Positions 33,201 through 45,248 are shown, counted from the first letter of the stretch. The stretch is DNA of 64,000 bases from Diaprepes abbreviatus (GCA_034092305.1 JASJET010000004.1:10744501-10808500); one strand, 5' to 3'. The notes: a model not told the origin generated them from the sequence alone. Translations and numbers: made by a program.

Positions 33201-34254
33201 CTGCTTTTAAATACCGACAAGTCATTCTTAGAAATTTAATGACCCATATTGGGAAGGTTTTTGGGGCTGTTTAATCTTCCCCTTCTTTCCCTTTGCGAGT
33301 GGAGGTAGAATCTGTTCATTTATGAGACCAAGTATCCAGAAACTCTGAGTGAATTCCGTTTCCTCTGACACTCAGTGAAGCAGCTACCTAAGGGTTTATG
33401 CCTCTGATGTTGTCCTTGAGCCACTGTAAATTAACCTCAATGGCATAAATCATCATCAGCCTGCTCGCTTATGAACGTTTAGGAATTTCAGCCTAGTGTT
33501 ACTGATTTCCTTTGCTCCAAGATTCTGTTCAGAATTGTTTGTCTTCTGGCTTTTAGCTACTCTACTGTTAGCGGGCTCTCCAACACAATGTTGGCCTTAA
33601 GTCTTCTAGCAATCTAGCTGAAGTTTGAGTCGAGGTCGAGCTGGAGGGGAGGTGCATTTTTATAAGGATAGTATTGTCTCTGTTAGCCTCTTCAAATTTT
33701 TTTACACTTTTTTATAACAAAAGTGTTATTCTCCAACCGAATCCTTTTCGATCCTTTTGTGGCGGGAGGTGCTACCATATTAATGAGGTTTTGAGCTTAA
33801 AGGCGGATTTCCTTTACAGGAGCGCTTTCTTGTAAGAGGTATTTAGATCTCTTTCTGATAACTTCGTTGAAAGAGGGGATGTTGAGGATTTTGCGAAGTG
33901 TGTCACCTGATCAAGACGTAGAGTATCCTTTCCAGCTTCACATTTCTTAAACACATTGTTTATCAGCCGCGTTCAGTGTTGTATACTTCCTTCCGATCTG
34001 TCCCTTGCACAAACAGGTGCATGTCGGTACCCTAATGAGCCTAGTAGAGACGAAATATGTACCACTGCCGTATCACTGTAGCGGGGAGGGTAAGTTTTGA
34101 CTTTCTTCTCGATATGGTGGTACAGGTAGGCCATCATCTCGATGGTGGTGGAATAGGATAAATTTTACTCTGTAGCAATTTATTCAAACTGTGCAACCTC
34201 TAACACAGAACGGCTATGATGGAAGGAAGTTTACATTTACTGTTCGCATTTTAC

Positions 34255-34369
<115 letters not shown>

Positions 34370-35165
34370 CTTTAAAAATGGTAATTGAGTTTTCACCGAA
34401 ACGTCAGCTGCCTTACAGTCCTGAGAGGGACTCAGCACATACGCGGGATGCCCAAAAACCTTCGATTACACATCACACATTCAAAGCTCACTGTATGGCG
34501 TCTACGAGCGAACGGACGCCTGCGACTCGGGTGCTGTCGGTCCCGTGTGTACGTCGGACGCGTTCGTTTTCCGAATGGTTTGGCAAGAGATCTTTTACTT
34601 TACGGTCTGTGGTGAAAATTGTTTTAATGTTGTGTCTCCTGAGAATTTTTGCGATCTTGTCTGTGTGCCTCTTACATAGGAACAAAAGGTTTGGAGCTAT
34701 TCTCTTGGGTTTAGCGATTTTTTAGGGCCAAGTGTTTGTTTTTTAGAGCCTTTTCTATATGTTCTTTTTTATAACCGTTTTTTTGTTAGGGCGTCTTGTA
34801 GTATGTTTATCTCTTTGTGGTAATTTTCTTGATCTGTAGACAGTGTGCGAAAGCAAGCCAACCTCTTTTCTTTTCAGTAGGATATCTAGAAACGGTAGTT
34901 TTCTTTCCTGTTCTGTCTCCATGGTGAATTTGATTTTTGGATGTATACTGTCTATGTGATTTAGGAACTTTAAGATTTTCTTCTCCATGTTGCCAGATAA
35001 CGAATGTGTCATCTACGTAATGCAGCCACAGTCATGTTTTGTGTGAAGAGGTCTCTAAAGGTTTTGATTAAAAGTCTTCCATAAATAAGTTAGCGAGTGC
35101 AGGAGATAGCTACGATCCAATCTGCCAACATATATCATCAAATTAGCTAGACACTATTTTAACCT
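34370..35165 (-). mobile_element. Penelope-like retroelement fragment
   Basis: On the minus strand the RT end has LSPALANLFMEDF, LHYVDDTFVIWQHGEE (YVDD at 35019-35008), LNHIDSIHPKIKFTMETEQE, LPFLDILLKRK and SHTVYRS. The linker before the GIY-YIG domain follows (34685-34488: ILRRHNIKTIFTTDRKVKDLL). This order and wording identify a Penelope-like element. The RT fingers are missing and no GIY-YIG motif was seen, so both ends are cut. (AT)n tracts lie on both sides. Confidence 0.85.
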
Positions 35166-35207
35166 ATGAAGGCCGACGATATAAACAAGTGGAGGGAGCC
35201 CTATGGG

Positions 35208-35209
<2 letters not shown>

Positions 35210-35301
<92 letters not shown>
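35210..35301. repeat. (AT)n microsatellite
   Basis: About 45 AT units on the upstream side of the Penelope-like fragment and 135 bp from the errantivirus 3' LTR. Confidence 0.95.
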
Positions 35302-35302
<1 letters not shown>

Positions 35303-35435
35303 CCCCCTAATCTCTGGCATGCTAGCCTAGGCATTGCCCTAAAACAAAATCAACACCAAAAAAATAACTACCCTTATCCGAGCAATTTCTAGTATTCATT
35401 TTAATTTTAACTCTCTCTCTTTCTTGCGCCGTAGC

Positions 35436-35889
35436 AATATATTATATTTCTTTTTTCACAAAACACTTTTTAAAAAAATTTATTTATTTTCTTAAACAAT
35501 TATTTTAACATTTTTAATATAAATCGGATTTCAAACTAACAGAGTAACTTCTTGTCTTATTATTACATTAAAACTAATTTCTAAATGGGCAGAGTTACAG
35601 CAATAGTATCTACTTGTTTACTATTACTCTTAACTTATTTTAAATGGGTTGAGTAACAGCATTGATTTTTTTACTTTTACTAACTTAACAACTAAAAAGG
35701 AAGGTAATTGTATTGTTCCTACAGCAGCGTCAGCAAGTTTGCACGATCAAAAATCACGTACTCACGTAGCGCAATGTTGCTGATTTTGCATAGTTGGAAA
35801 ACTGTGATTGTTATTGCGAAAATCTGACACCGCGGTCGGTGAACAAGTTGTTAGTTATAAACATGTGCGTAGAATCGCATATAACAACT
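35436..35889 (-). repeat. errantivirus 3' LTR
   Basis: It starts AGTTGTTATATGCGATTC on the minus strand and aligns over about 430 bp with 44731-45176 (blocks AATATAAATCGGATTTCAAAC, AACTTAACAACTAAAAAGGA, ACACCGCGGTC/ACACCACGGTC). The lower border is taken from that alignment. The two LTRs differ at roughly 15 percent by eye, so the insertion is old. Confidence 0.85.
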
Positions 35890-35898
35890 CCCCCTTTT
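35890..35898 (-). promoter_or_regulatory. polypurine tract
   Basis: AAAAGGGGG on the minus strand, immediately before the AGTT start of the 3' LTR. It primes plus-strand synthesis in LTR elements. Confidence 0.8.
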
Positions 35899-37451
35899 AA
35901 ATAAAATTTGGTGCCTTGCAGTAACTTTTGATTCTTCTCATCGGAGTTCCATTTCTTCTTTATGTAGTGATTCTTCAAAGCGGATGCTGGGTCTTTTTCT
36001 TGGGAGGATACTGCAAAGTCTGGAGGCATTTTTCCGGTTTGTTGGTCTTGGCTCTGAAGGGAAATTATCGTTGGAGGGGCATGAGGTTACCATCGGCAGT
36101 CTTTTGCGTCGACGTTTCGATAGGACGTAGGTTGTAGTCAAGAGAATGATTATGATTATTGTCAACACTGTAAACCAGGGTAGATGCTTATTTATGAAAG
36201 GTTGGGAGATGAGTTTATCCAACTTTTCCGAATATTGGTCTAACTTATGTTGAGCAATGTTGAGGTCATCAGTATTAATTTTGTTCAACTTCAAGGGTTT
36301 GATATCTGGTATGGATAATTTTTTTGGGAGATGTTCGCAACAGTAGTATGGAATTTCGATTGGCAGATTTCAGTGGATGGTACACGCTTCCCATGAACGC
36401 TGGTGGTTCCAATGAATGTGCTGCAATCTGGTTAATAACGTAGAAGGGTGCTGACTTGGACGACCTTAGTGGCTTTCCGCCACATTTCACAGTGATGGGT
36501 AGTGGATTTGGCATTGAATTTAACCAAGGGTTTACTGGCTATTTTATCTCTTTGCTAACAGCAAACTTGATTGGTAGGTTCCTGATAATAGGTGAATCGG
36601 TTGCTTCAAAATTTGTGCTTCGTAGATGGAGTCACTGTCTATCGGGTGTGAGAATACTTCGGAGCAGATTTTCTGGTGGAAGCTAAATACTTTACAAGTC
36701 TCAAAGCTTTGGAGTGAAACGTAGAGCATCGAATCATCATCTCTCGCAATGTATTTTTGGGTGGTACAGATGATATGGTGAAGCCCTGTACGATTATCTG
36801 ATATTGGAATTGGAAAATGGCGATATATAGCATATGTTTCAGGATTTTCAAGACAATACTCTAGAGTCCGATTGGTATGCTGCTAACTGTATAATGTCGA
36901 TAAGTTTAGCGAAACTACAGGAATAAACCGGTAGGAGTAAATAGTTTTTGTGTAGGGCTTGAGAAATTTGTTTGAGTGGCTCGATCAGATCTAATATAAT
37001 AGTAAAACTATGTAGAATTTTCAAGCGAGCGTATGTTATGTCGTCTAGGATACCATTTTCTATAAAAGAGTAGCTCTCAATAAGGCATTCGCACAAATTC
37101 AAAGTATCTACTTTTGCATTATAAATGGCTAGATCATCTGATATGTTCATTATAACGGTTTGTATCTTTTGTACGTCATCGTTAAAAGTTTCTTCGTCAA
37201 TTCTTAATTTTTGAATGGTAGAATTAAAACTTTTAATTAAACTGAAATCTGATTTTTATTAAGTTCTGGACTTGTCATTCGTCCCGCATGATTTTCTCTA
37301 TACATTCGTTGAAGTATTCACCCTCTGATGTGTCTAGATTATTGATAATTGTTTTTCACATTCTTTCGATTTCGTTTATCATTCCGCGTTTATTCCTGTA
37401 GGTGTAATTCTGTATGTCCGCGATTATGTAAGATTAACGGAGTCAAACATT

Positions 37452-37459
37452 TGTCCAAG
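37452..37459. repeat. 8-bp target duplication, left
   Basis: TGTCCAAG, repeated at 39528-39535. Confidence 0.88.
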
Positions 37460-39527
37460 CAGGCGCGGATCCAAGGGGGGGGCGGTGGGGGCGATCGCCC
37501 CCCCCCCCCCCCCCCCCAAGAGCTTTGAGTTTAGGAAAATGGACCCGATTTTTCCTCTTATATTATAGTTTATTCAAGAACTAGAGAGAGTAATAAATCA
37601 TTTTTTACCCTTTTTCTCTTCGCAAACTACCTGTGTTCTTTAGTTCGGTGTTTTTAGCAAAATTTGTTAGACACATATATTTTTCATAGGAATGGGTTAG
37701 AAATTTTATAATCAAAAATACCAGTCTATAATAATAAACTAAAACATAGGATTATTCTCTCAAAAAATTCTAAATTATAATTTAAATACTTACAAAATAT
37801 CCATTGTCAAAAATACAAAAAGTTAAACATATTTAAAAAAATAAATTCGTCTATATAATAATAAAATATTTTTGGTGCTATCGGTCATTTTATTATTAAT
37901 TAAAAACATTTTTAGGTTATTTGACGTTTCACTTTATTTATTTCTTAAACCATCTGCAGAATTACAATTAAACACTAAAAAGGGATTCAAATTAAATTAC
38001 TTTTTTTATGTTGTAATTAAAATTAGACCTACTCATTTTTATTTCTATTGTACTGATATCTTAATTTAATTTACTTTTATATATGGAAATACGATAGTCC
38101 CAAAAAAATAAGATAAACATGTTAATTCTACACGCATAAGAAAAAGACAAAAACACAATAATAAAGTAATAAAAAACTTACGACTAATTAGAACTAAATA
38201 TATATAAAATTAAAGATTGGGACACACTAAAATAAAAATATATAAAAAAAACATATAAACAACATTAAACAATAAAATACAACAAAAAGAAAAATTTAAA
38301 TAATAAATTGTGTTTACACTAGTAAACATTACGTACCTAATCAAAGTCAGTGAAACTATCTTCGTTAAAATTAATTATAATTGGTTCCTCTATTTCGCCG
38401 ATTATGAGATCGAGTTCTCACATTTTGTTTTATTCTTTTATTATATGGATTTTTCCAATTTCCCGCAGTAACTTTATTCAAAAAAATCTTTCAAAGGTTT
38501 AGTTAAATTACTAATTTTATTAATTGTGTTATTTCCAGCAACTTGAGAGAGACATTTACGTCTCCAACGGACAGTTTCCGGACGATTTATAAGAACAGAT
38601 TTTCTATCTGGTTTTTTCCAGCAAAAATTAAGTTCTCTGAGCAATTTCCAGAGATCAGTTCTTTTAATTTCAGGTAAATCGCGATCTTCAATGATTTTAG
38701 TTAGAATTTTGTAGATGGTTGGGATCTGCTGCTCATAATAAAATGTATATACAACCCCTTTAATTGCAGTTTTCATCTCTTCTTCCAACGAGGTCTTTCG
38801 TTTGCCTGTGATCGAATGTGGCTTGGGAGTACTAACAATTCTAGTCGTTTTTTCTCCTTCAGTATTCGGTACATAGTAGATTTTACAACTCCTGTCATGT
38901 TGGAACATATCTCAACAGAACTTTTAACATTATTATCTAGATATTGATATCTTAAGGCATGATAAACATTTATCGTAATAAGTTTTTCGTTGAGGAAAAA
39001 ATGCCCTGGTTTAACGATTTTGGAATAAATATAGAGGTGAAAGCCATATCTTTTGGGTATCTCACTAATCTCAAATAATATATAAAAACAAGCGCAAACA
39101 AGATAAATCACTAAGAAAAACTGTAAGTTGTACTTTGCTCACTGACAGAAATTAAATTAAACTATCAGAAATTCTACGTTGCAGTAAATTGATAAAATAT
39201 ATTTAAATATAATTAGATTTACGGCAGTTCTCAGTTACCTGCGGCACTGGAGCAGGTACGTTAGAGGTTTCGGTAACAGTTTTATTACTCTCTCTAGTTC
39301 TTGAATAGAGTATAGGAGTCTGTATGCTTTCAATCGCCCCCCCCCCCCCACCCTCCCAAAAGCTTTGAGTTCAGAAAAATAGAACACATTCTGCCTTTTA
39401 TATTAGGAATGAGTATGCTGCTTGCCCCCCCCCCCCCGTTGACAACTTGTTTTTCTTGCCATACTGTACTTTTGGGATATCACCGCCGCCCCCCCCCCCC
39501 CAAAGAGAGAGGCTGGATCCGCCCCTG
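37460..39527. mobile_element. hAT-like DNA transposon inserted in env, 2068 bp
   Basis: It starts CAGGCGCGGATCC and ends GGATCCGCCCCTG, imperfect 13-bp inverted ends, with an exact 8-bp duplication (TGTCCAAG) as in hAT elements. Long G/C runs lie just inside both ends. The segment after the left end (AAGAGCTTTGAGTTTAGGAA) recurs near the right end (39355 onward), so the terminus is partly duplicated. The interior is about 75 percent AT and holds a transposase-like fragment that does not look like a hAT transposase. Confidence 0.85.
38474..39111 (-). pseudogene. N-terminal part of an IS630/Tc1-like transposase
   Basis: Frames 39111-38773 and 38908-38474 overlap and together give a helix-turn-helix part (MTGVVKSTMYRILKEKK, then TPKPHSITGKRKTSLEEE) and a second one (IPTIYKILTKIIEDRDLP, then KRTDLWKLLRELNFCW and RPETVRWRRKCLSQ). 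This is the DNA-binding half of a DDE transposase family common in insects, normally followed by a YLDETW catalytic block. That half is absent here; the frame instead ends in 30 unrelated residues. A one-base shift near 38840 splits the protein. Confidence 0.6.
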
Positions 39528-39535
39528 TGTCCAAG
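39528..39535. repeat. 8-bp target duplication, right
   Basis: TGTCCAAG, identical to 37452-37459. Confidence 0.88.
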
Positions 39536-39879
39536 TGGGTTAATATGAGTCTGTACCTCTCCTTTAAAGGCTATTACTCTAGGAGGTTTGATGAGACCAG
39601 CTTATCTATTATCGAATTTTAGATTTTATCATTATATAAAATAGTTTTCTTTATGGGCAGTAGTTCCTTGTAGACGAGAAGTGTCCATTTGTTGTTCGAG
39701 ATTTTAATGGTGTCTTCCTCGTGGAAGAAGGTTCTGTTAAGGGCATTACGAAGTACCGAAAAAATGTAACTGCGAGCAATGCGCAGAATCTAAAATAAAT
39801 AACCCTTATTCAGAATAAGATTTCAAGTGATCGAAGTTAATTTTAGTAGATTAATTTGTTTCGGGATTAATTAGGGTCG

Positions 39880-41250
39880 TTGAATTTTGGAAAATTTCTG
39901 TACGAACGGAACATTAAGTAAATTTTTAGCTCTAGTTTTAATTTGAGATTCCTTTACATATAGCCTGTCTCCGACTTTGTATTCGTAGTGATTTTTTGCG
40001 ATTCTTTGGTCGCATCTTCCTTTTGATTTTTGTTTCTGTTTCTGTTATGTCCCTTGCGACTTTATAATAGTGCTCCATTCTGTTATTAAGATCTCTCACA
40101 TATATTTGGAGATAAACTCGTTTTGATTATATAAATTTTCGGAACATCTGATTGCGGAATATCCAAACAGTAGCTCGTAAGGGGTAAATCCGTGGGTTTT
40201 GTTTGTAACATATTGCCGCATAGGGTAAAAGATTAAACGGATGTTCTTCGGGATTTTCTATGAGATTTGCACGGATCATTTCAGATAGTGTCGCGTGAAA
40301 TCTTTTCAGTGACCCATACGATTGAGGGTGGTTAATGCTCGTAAAGCATAATTTTATATCGAAAAAGTAGTAGAGGTCCTTCATGAGAGAATTATTGAAT
40401 TCTCGGAGTCCTTAATAGAGTCCCATAGTCTTGGCAAAACACCAGGAGAGTATTTACAGTTGACTTGGCTGATTTGTCATGAATAGGGTATGTTTGTGTA
40501 AATTTGGTTAACTCGTCTCTCATGGTCGTCTATATTGATCTTTTCAAAAGGTGCTCTTGACATTTCTGTTATAACTTAAGGTCTATTCAGGTTTTTTCTG
40601 CATATGTTGACCGTCTGAGATGTTTCAAAGGATTTTATTAATTTTTCGACGTCCTTAATATGATAAGGCCATGTATATTTTTCCTTTGTACGCCATACCG
40701 TTTGATTTATTTCCCTATATAAATTAGTTTTTCCTCAGTGATAATGATCTAAAATTTGTAGGCTTTCGTCCTCTGAGAGTATCTTGACCACACCTTGGCA
40801 AATTTTTAATTTTATCTCTGTATTCGAGAATATATAGGACAGAGTTTCTAGAATTAGGAGTGCGAGGTTATTCTCGATACAATATGTTTTCGAGACAAAC
40901 TCATTTTGGCCTTCATAAAGAACAGAAATAAGTGCTGACTATAACTATATTAACGGTTGTTGTTTAATATTCAAACTTTTCCTCGAATATATCGTCTATT
41001 ATTTTGCAGTGTAAATCTTGTGATTTATCTTACGAAAAGACGGCGATCATGTTTTTATGAGCTTTATCCAAAATTTGTGTCTTTGATCTTTCTATTTTAG
41101 AGTAGTCGATTAAAGATCTTGTTTTATTGAATTTCACAAATTTCTTATGCTCTTTCGTTATTGGATCGTCGTTAAAATCTTCGTCTTCTGCTTGTGGCTT
41201 CATCTTCCGGCTCGCCATCTTGATTTTTTGATACAAAGATCTTTATTTTT
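39880..41250 (-). pseudogene. errantivirus integrase remnant
   Basis: 40384-40127 carries FTSINHPQSYGSLKRFHATL and EHPFNLLPYAAICYKQNP, the last part of the catalytic core with the Glu position weakened (SLKRFH where SLERFH is usual). The C-terminal domain follows near 39.95 kb (YKVGDRLYVKESQIKTRAKN). Sequence between 40.4 and 41.2 kb should hold the zinc finger and the two Asp blocks, but is badly decayed. Confidence 0.75.
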
Positions 41251-41264
41251 GATTGTAGGTTTGC

Positions 41265-41744
41265 TCACTCTTTCAAATGATTTATGTTTATTCTGGAGAG
41301 TTCATCAGCATTTTTATTTATCTTGCCGGGTTTGTGGTAGATCTTGTAGTTGTATTCTTCTAGTTTAAGACGCCATCTTGCTAGTTTACTTCCGAGATTT
41401 TTTATGGAAAATAGCCAGGTCAAGGGTCTGTGGTCAGTTATAAGGGTAAACTTTCTACCAAAAAAATAAGGGAAGAAGTGCTTAACGCCCCAGACTATAG
41501 TAAGTAGTTTTCTTTCAGTCGTGAAGTACTTAGTCTCTGCGCTACAAAGAGTCATAGATGCGAAGGCTATGGGGTCTTTTCCTACAGGTTCCTGGAAGAG
41601 AACGGCATCAATTGCAAATGCACTCGAGTCTATTGTAAGAGGGAATGACTCTTCGAATTCGGGGAAAATTAAAATCGGGTCGGGGATTAGAGCCTGTATA
41701 AAATTGTTGAATGGTGCCTTAGAATCTGAAATTAAATTCAGCAT
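41265..41744 (-). pseudogene. errantivirus RNase H (159-codon open piece)
   Basis: The longest intact piece of the element. FPLTIDSSAFAIDAVLFQ (first Asp), IAFASMTLCSAETKYFTTER (Glu block; SRTLN is usual), LLTIVWGVKHFFPYFFGRKF, LITDHRPLTWLF (Asp), LARWRLKLEEYNYKIYHKPG and NKNADELSRI. All expected blocks are in order and the catalytic acids are in place. Confidence 0.92.
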
Positions 41745-41759
41745 CTTTTTGGAGAAGTC

Positions 41760-42600
41760 TAGTAATGGGTTTCAAGATCTTGGCAAAGTTAGATATAAAG
41801 CGACGGCAGTAGCCTACCAGGCCAAGAAAGGATTTTATTTCATTTGCTATTTTAGGTTCGGGAAATTCTTAGAGAGATTTGGTTTTGCACCATCTTTGTC
41901 GAGTTGAATTTTGTGACTGGCTTTACGGAGCCTTTCGAAAACATCTTTGAGATGATCCATGTATTCCTGGGTAGTAGGAAAGTATATAATGATGTAATCT
42001 GGTGAAATCCAGATGCGACATCAAGGGTAGAAAAGTAGTAGCATTTTCCAAGTTGATCTAAGAGATCAGAAATGTTGGAAAGTGGAACTTTCGTCCACCG
42101 TTAACTCGTTTAGCTTGCGATAGTCAATAACTACACGATATTTCTGTTTTCCAGATGTGTCGAGTTTCTTCGGCACCACGCATACAGGGGAGGATCAAGG
42201 TGACACAGATTGTCGAATAATGTTTTGCTCTAACATTTTTCAAATTTCTGTTTTTACTTTCTTCTTATGCACCTGTGGGTACCTATAAAACTTGGTAAAT
42301 ACAGGCACGGAATTATTTGTCTCGATTGTGTGTTTAATTTCGTTAGTGAAAGTTAATTTGTCACCCTCTATGTAAAATATGTCGGCATATTCTAGACAGA
42401 GTTGTGTCTTCTTCTTGTGCATTGAGATGTTCACTACTCAACTGGTCCCTAATTATTTTTATCGTATCTATTAGTCCCGTGTTTTTATATTCGCGGCTAT
42501 TAAACTTTAGGATCACTTCTGTGTTTTCTATCGGTTCAATAGAAAGGTCACAAAAATCAACAGTTTTTGCCATTAGAATCGCGTTAATAATGGTTGCCAG
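41760..42600 (-). pseudogene. errantivirus reverse transcriptase remnant
   Basis: Between protease and RNase H. 42434-42240 shows KLTFTNEIKHTIETNNSVPV and FTKFYRYPQVHKKKVKTEI, the start of RT in the gypsy group. Further blocks are readable in pieces on the minus strand down to 41.76 kb, with SGKQKYRVVIDYRKLNELT-like wording near 42.15 kb. Frames are broken throughout. Confidence 0.78.
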
Positions 42601-42616
42601 AAAGTCTCCGATTTAT

Positions 42617-43150
42617 TTACGCGGATAAGAGCGTGCAAACCCTGACTTTTTCGACTGTATTCGATAAATCGCATTTAAGATTAAATATTTGTTCCGTACA
42701 TCCCTGTATAGAAATTATATTTCGGATGCTACTGCTAGACTGTTTAGTTTGTCGTGTAAAATAGGAGTCTGCTTTGTGTAATGAAATGATTTTAAAATTT
42801 GTTATGAACGTTTTGTAATTCAAATCTATTACGCATTGATAGTGTTCCACAAAATCTAGACCTATTCCGTCAAATTCTATGTCGATATCATATATAAAAA
42901 CTTCACGGGGATTATCTGTATTGAATGGAACCAGGATAGTTAGAGTAATTTTTGATCGATTATTCCTTGGCTAGTGATATTTTCTGGGATTCTATCGAGA
43001 AAATTTTTGGCTGTATTTTTTTTGGAAATAGATATGTCTACTCCGGTATCAATTCGTAGTTTAAATTTGTTAGATGCGTCACGAATATAGTAAAGGTTTT
43101 TTGGAATAACAGCAAGAAGTGGAAAGCTTCATGTTCTGGGAAATTTAAAT
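42617..43150 (-). pseudogene. errantivirus protease region
   Basis: Minus-strand sequence near 43.05 kb reads KLRIDTGVDISISK-like residues (DTG of aspartic proteases). 42850-42617 continues the domain (CVIDLNYKTFITNF). Assigned by the DTG and by position. Confidence 0.6.
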
Positions 43151-43199
43151 TCGGGTTCACGTCGCCCAGATTTAAATTATTTATTTGGTCATGAATTGT

Positions 43200-44030
43200 G
43201 TCTAAAGGGTCCATTATGGGGGTAACCTTGTTCAGGGGATGATTTTGGTTTGGAAGAGGGCAGAAATTTCAATTTTATTATTCATTACTTGAAGGCAGAG
43301 TGAGATCACCGGGCTATTAATCATTGTCATGATAATAACTCTCAAATCCCTGATCATGTTCATAGAAATCCTGAGGGTTTTCTCCGTATTCTGGGGAATA
43401 CTCCTCGTATTGTTGCTCATAGCAATTCATGTGGTGGGTTCTGGATTGATATTGGCAGTTCGGGTTTCATTGAATGGTTGAAGGACGAAACTGCGACTGA
43501 TGTTGACTTTATTGTGAGTACATACGCGGTCTTGCTTCATTTTATTGTGAAAACATGGGAGGGGGGGGGTCAGGAATGGGGTTGAGAAAGTTAGAATTTT
43601 GTGGCGGCCGTTGAAAATTTTAATTATTCTGATAATAGTTAGATTTCTGCATCATTTGGATTCAACACTCGTTTGTTAAGTGTCCTAAAGGTCCATAGTT
43701 ATGACATTTCGGAGGTTGGTTTGAAAATTTTCTGGCTGGTATTGGGGGTCTAAAAATTACTGGTGGTTTGCTGACTTTTTAATTTTCGGAATACCAAAGT
43801 TGAAGTTTTCTCTGGATTCCAGCTTGGGCATCTAAAAGGTCTTTGGGATTTCTGGCACGAATAAGTTGGCCAAGGCGTAGTTCTAAGCTAGTTAGAAAGG
43901 TGTTAAAGGCCATGGTATCTATTAGGCCGGTTTGTGCTTTCTTTTCGTTGGCATTTAGGGTACTCGATTTTTGACGTTGGCGGGCATTTTGAAATTCAGC
44001 ACGTGTAGTCAATTTAAAAAGTCAAAGGTG
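43200..44030 (-). pseudogene. errantivirus gag remnant
   Basis: 44012-43779 has QTGLIDTMAFNTFLTSLELR, LGQLIRARNPKDLLDAQAGI and QRKLQLWYSEN, the capsid part of gypsy-type gag. A nucleocapsid-like region rich in Asn, Tyr and Gln follows down to 43.2 kb. No CCHC knuckle was seen, as is usual in this group. Confidence 0.75.
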
Positions 44031-44730
44031 ATTCATCTCGAAGTTGTTTCAGACGCTGAAGATCTTGAATGAGAGACGATAGATCTCTGGAAACGCCAAA
44101 ATGAAGGTTTGAAGGTTCAACAGGTTTTTTATTTCTATATACGATAGCGGATGTCGTGAGTTTACTAATTGAGCGGGTCTTCCTCTTAATTTGTTTTTAT
44201 TATGAACAATTAAAACAATTTTTTAATTATATATCACCATGTCATTGGCGTAATCGCAGGTATTTAAAAATGTACCCAACGAGACTGATCTCCGTCGAAT
44301 TCGGGGACAATAGAAAATATTTCTGAAAGTTTTTAAGGTTTCAAAGTTTCTTTTTCATCCGTCTTACGACTGGTAGTTAGAGTTGAGCGTGTCTCTGGCA
44401 TTTTGTTTATTTTGTTTATAAAAATTTGGGAAAAATTAACTATAATCTGTTAATTTCGAGAGAAAAATATGAAATATTGTGATGATATCGGATAATCAAT
44501 AGACAATTTCAACAAGTCACTTCGAAAAATATAGTTAAACGAGATGAATCGATGTACTTACGCAATTACGTGCTTGAGCATCGGTCGTCTCGTTCTCTAT
44601 GATTTGCAACCAAGGACTTCACTGGGTGTTCCTTCCGTTTCCGTTAAGTGATGATGCCTGTTCTGGTTCTTCTTTCGTTTCAAGGGATTGGGATTTACCG
44701 TTAACAGTGAGAAAATTTTCTTATTCTGCC

Positions 44731-45172
44731 AATTTTTATATTTATTTATTATACTTTTAAAAAAATGTATTTATTTGTTTAAACAATTATTTTAACACTT
44801 TTAATATAAATCGGATTTCAAACAAACAGAGTAACTTTTTATTTGAATATTACTTTTAAACTGATTTCTAAATGGGCGGAGTAACAGCATAAGTATTTAC
44901 TTATTTACTATTATTCTTAACTTATTTTAAATGGATTGAGTAACAGCATTAATTTTTTACTATTACTAACTTAACAACTAAAAAGGAAGGTATTTATATT
45001 TTCCCTACAGCAGCATCAGCAAGTTTACATGATCAAAAGTCAGGTACTCACGTATTGCAACATTACTGATTTTGCTTAGCTGGAAAACTCTCTGGTCGTT
45101 ATGGCGAAATCTGACACCACGGTCAATGAACAAGTTATTAGGTATAAACATAGGCGTGGAATGGCATTTAAC

Positions 45173-45176
<4 letters not shown>
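44731..45176 (-). repeat. errantivirus 5' LTR
   Basis: Aligns with the 3' LTR; the start AAATGTTAAATGCCAT corresponds to AGTTGTTATATGCGAT of the other copy. It ends AAAATT followed by GGCAGAATAAGAAAA, the likely primer region. An (AT)n tract begins immediately beyond its upstream end. Confidence 0.85.

Positions 45177-45244
<68 letters not shown>
45177..45244. repeat. (AT)n microsatellite between two LTRs
   Basis: About 34 AT units separating the errantivirus 5' LTR from a solo LTR. Reading frames through it are artefacts. Confidence 0.95.

Positions 45245-45248
<4 letters not shown>

Larger units (their letters stand above)
30589..34180 (-). mobile_element. second RNase H-bearing LINE, strongly decayed
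   Basis: Read downward the minus strand has a possible ORF1 region (34.1-33.3 kb), APE endonuclease (33.2-32.8 kb), RT (32.5-31.3 kb) and RNase H (30.86-30.59 kb), the same order as the element at 8-12.3 kb. A MITE is inserted in the RT. It is much older than the 8-12 kb element. Its upper border is uncertain; only the part below 33.2 kb is firmly recognised. Confidence 0.72.
35938..39800 (-). pseudogene. errantivirus env, broken by stops and by a transposon
   Basis: Env-like frames occupy the minus strand between integrase and the 3' LTR. Pieces at 37150-36848 (YARLKILHS, typical of insect retroviral Env), 36851-36544 and 36294-35938 follow in order. The last has a clear membrane segment (LPWFTVLTIIIIILLTTTYV) followed by a basic KRRRKR stop-transfer and a cytoplasmic tail. 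This protein would be the envelope glycoprotein. It is inactivated by stops around 36.3-36.55 kb and 37.2-37.4 kb and by the 37460-39527 insertion, which leaves the N-terminal part above 39.54 kb. Confidence 0.78.
35436..45176 (-). mobile_element. errantivirus-type endogenous retrovirus (Gypsy with env), disrupted
   Basis: Two related LTRs in the same orientation (35436-35889 and 44731-45176) flank gag, protease, RT, RNase H, integrase and env on the minus strand. LTR ends are of the AGTT...AATT type used by the gypsy/17.6/ZAM group. A polypurine tract precedes the 3' LTR and GGCAGAATAAG follows the 5' LTR as a possible primer site. All coding parts carry stops, and a 2.07-kb hAT-like element sits in env. 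The upstream flank is an (AT)n tract, fitting the known preference of errantiviruses for TA-rich targets. No target duplication can be verified. Confidence 0.88.

Noticed and set aside
34380..34460. Hammerhead ribozyme at the end of the Penelope-like element
   Set aside because: GAAAC and a CTGA-GAG-like piece occur (CCGAAACGTCAGC, CCTGAGAGGGACTCAGC), but not in the order and spacing of a hammerhead core.
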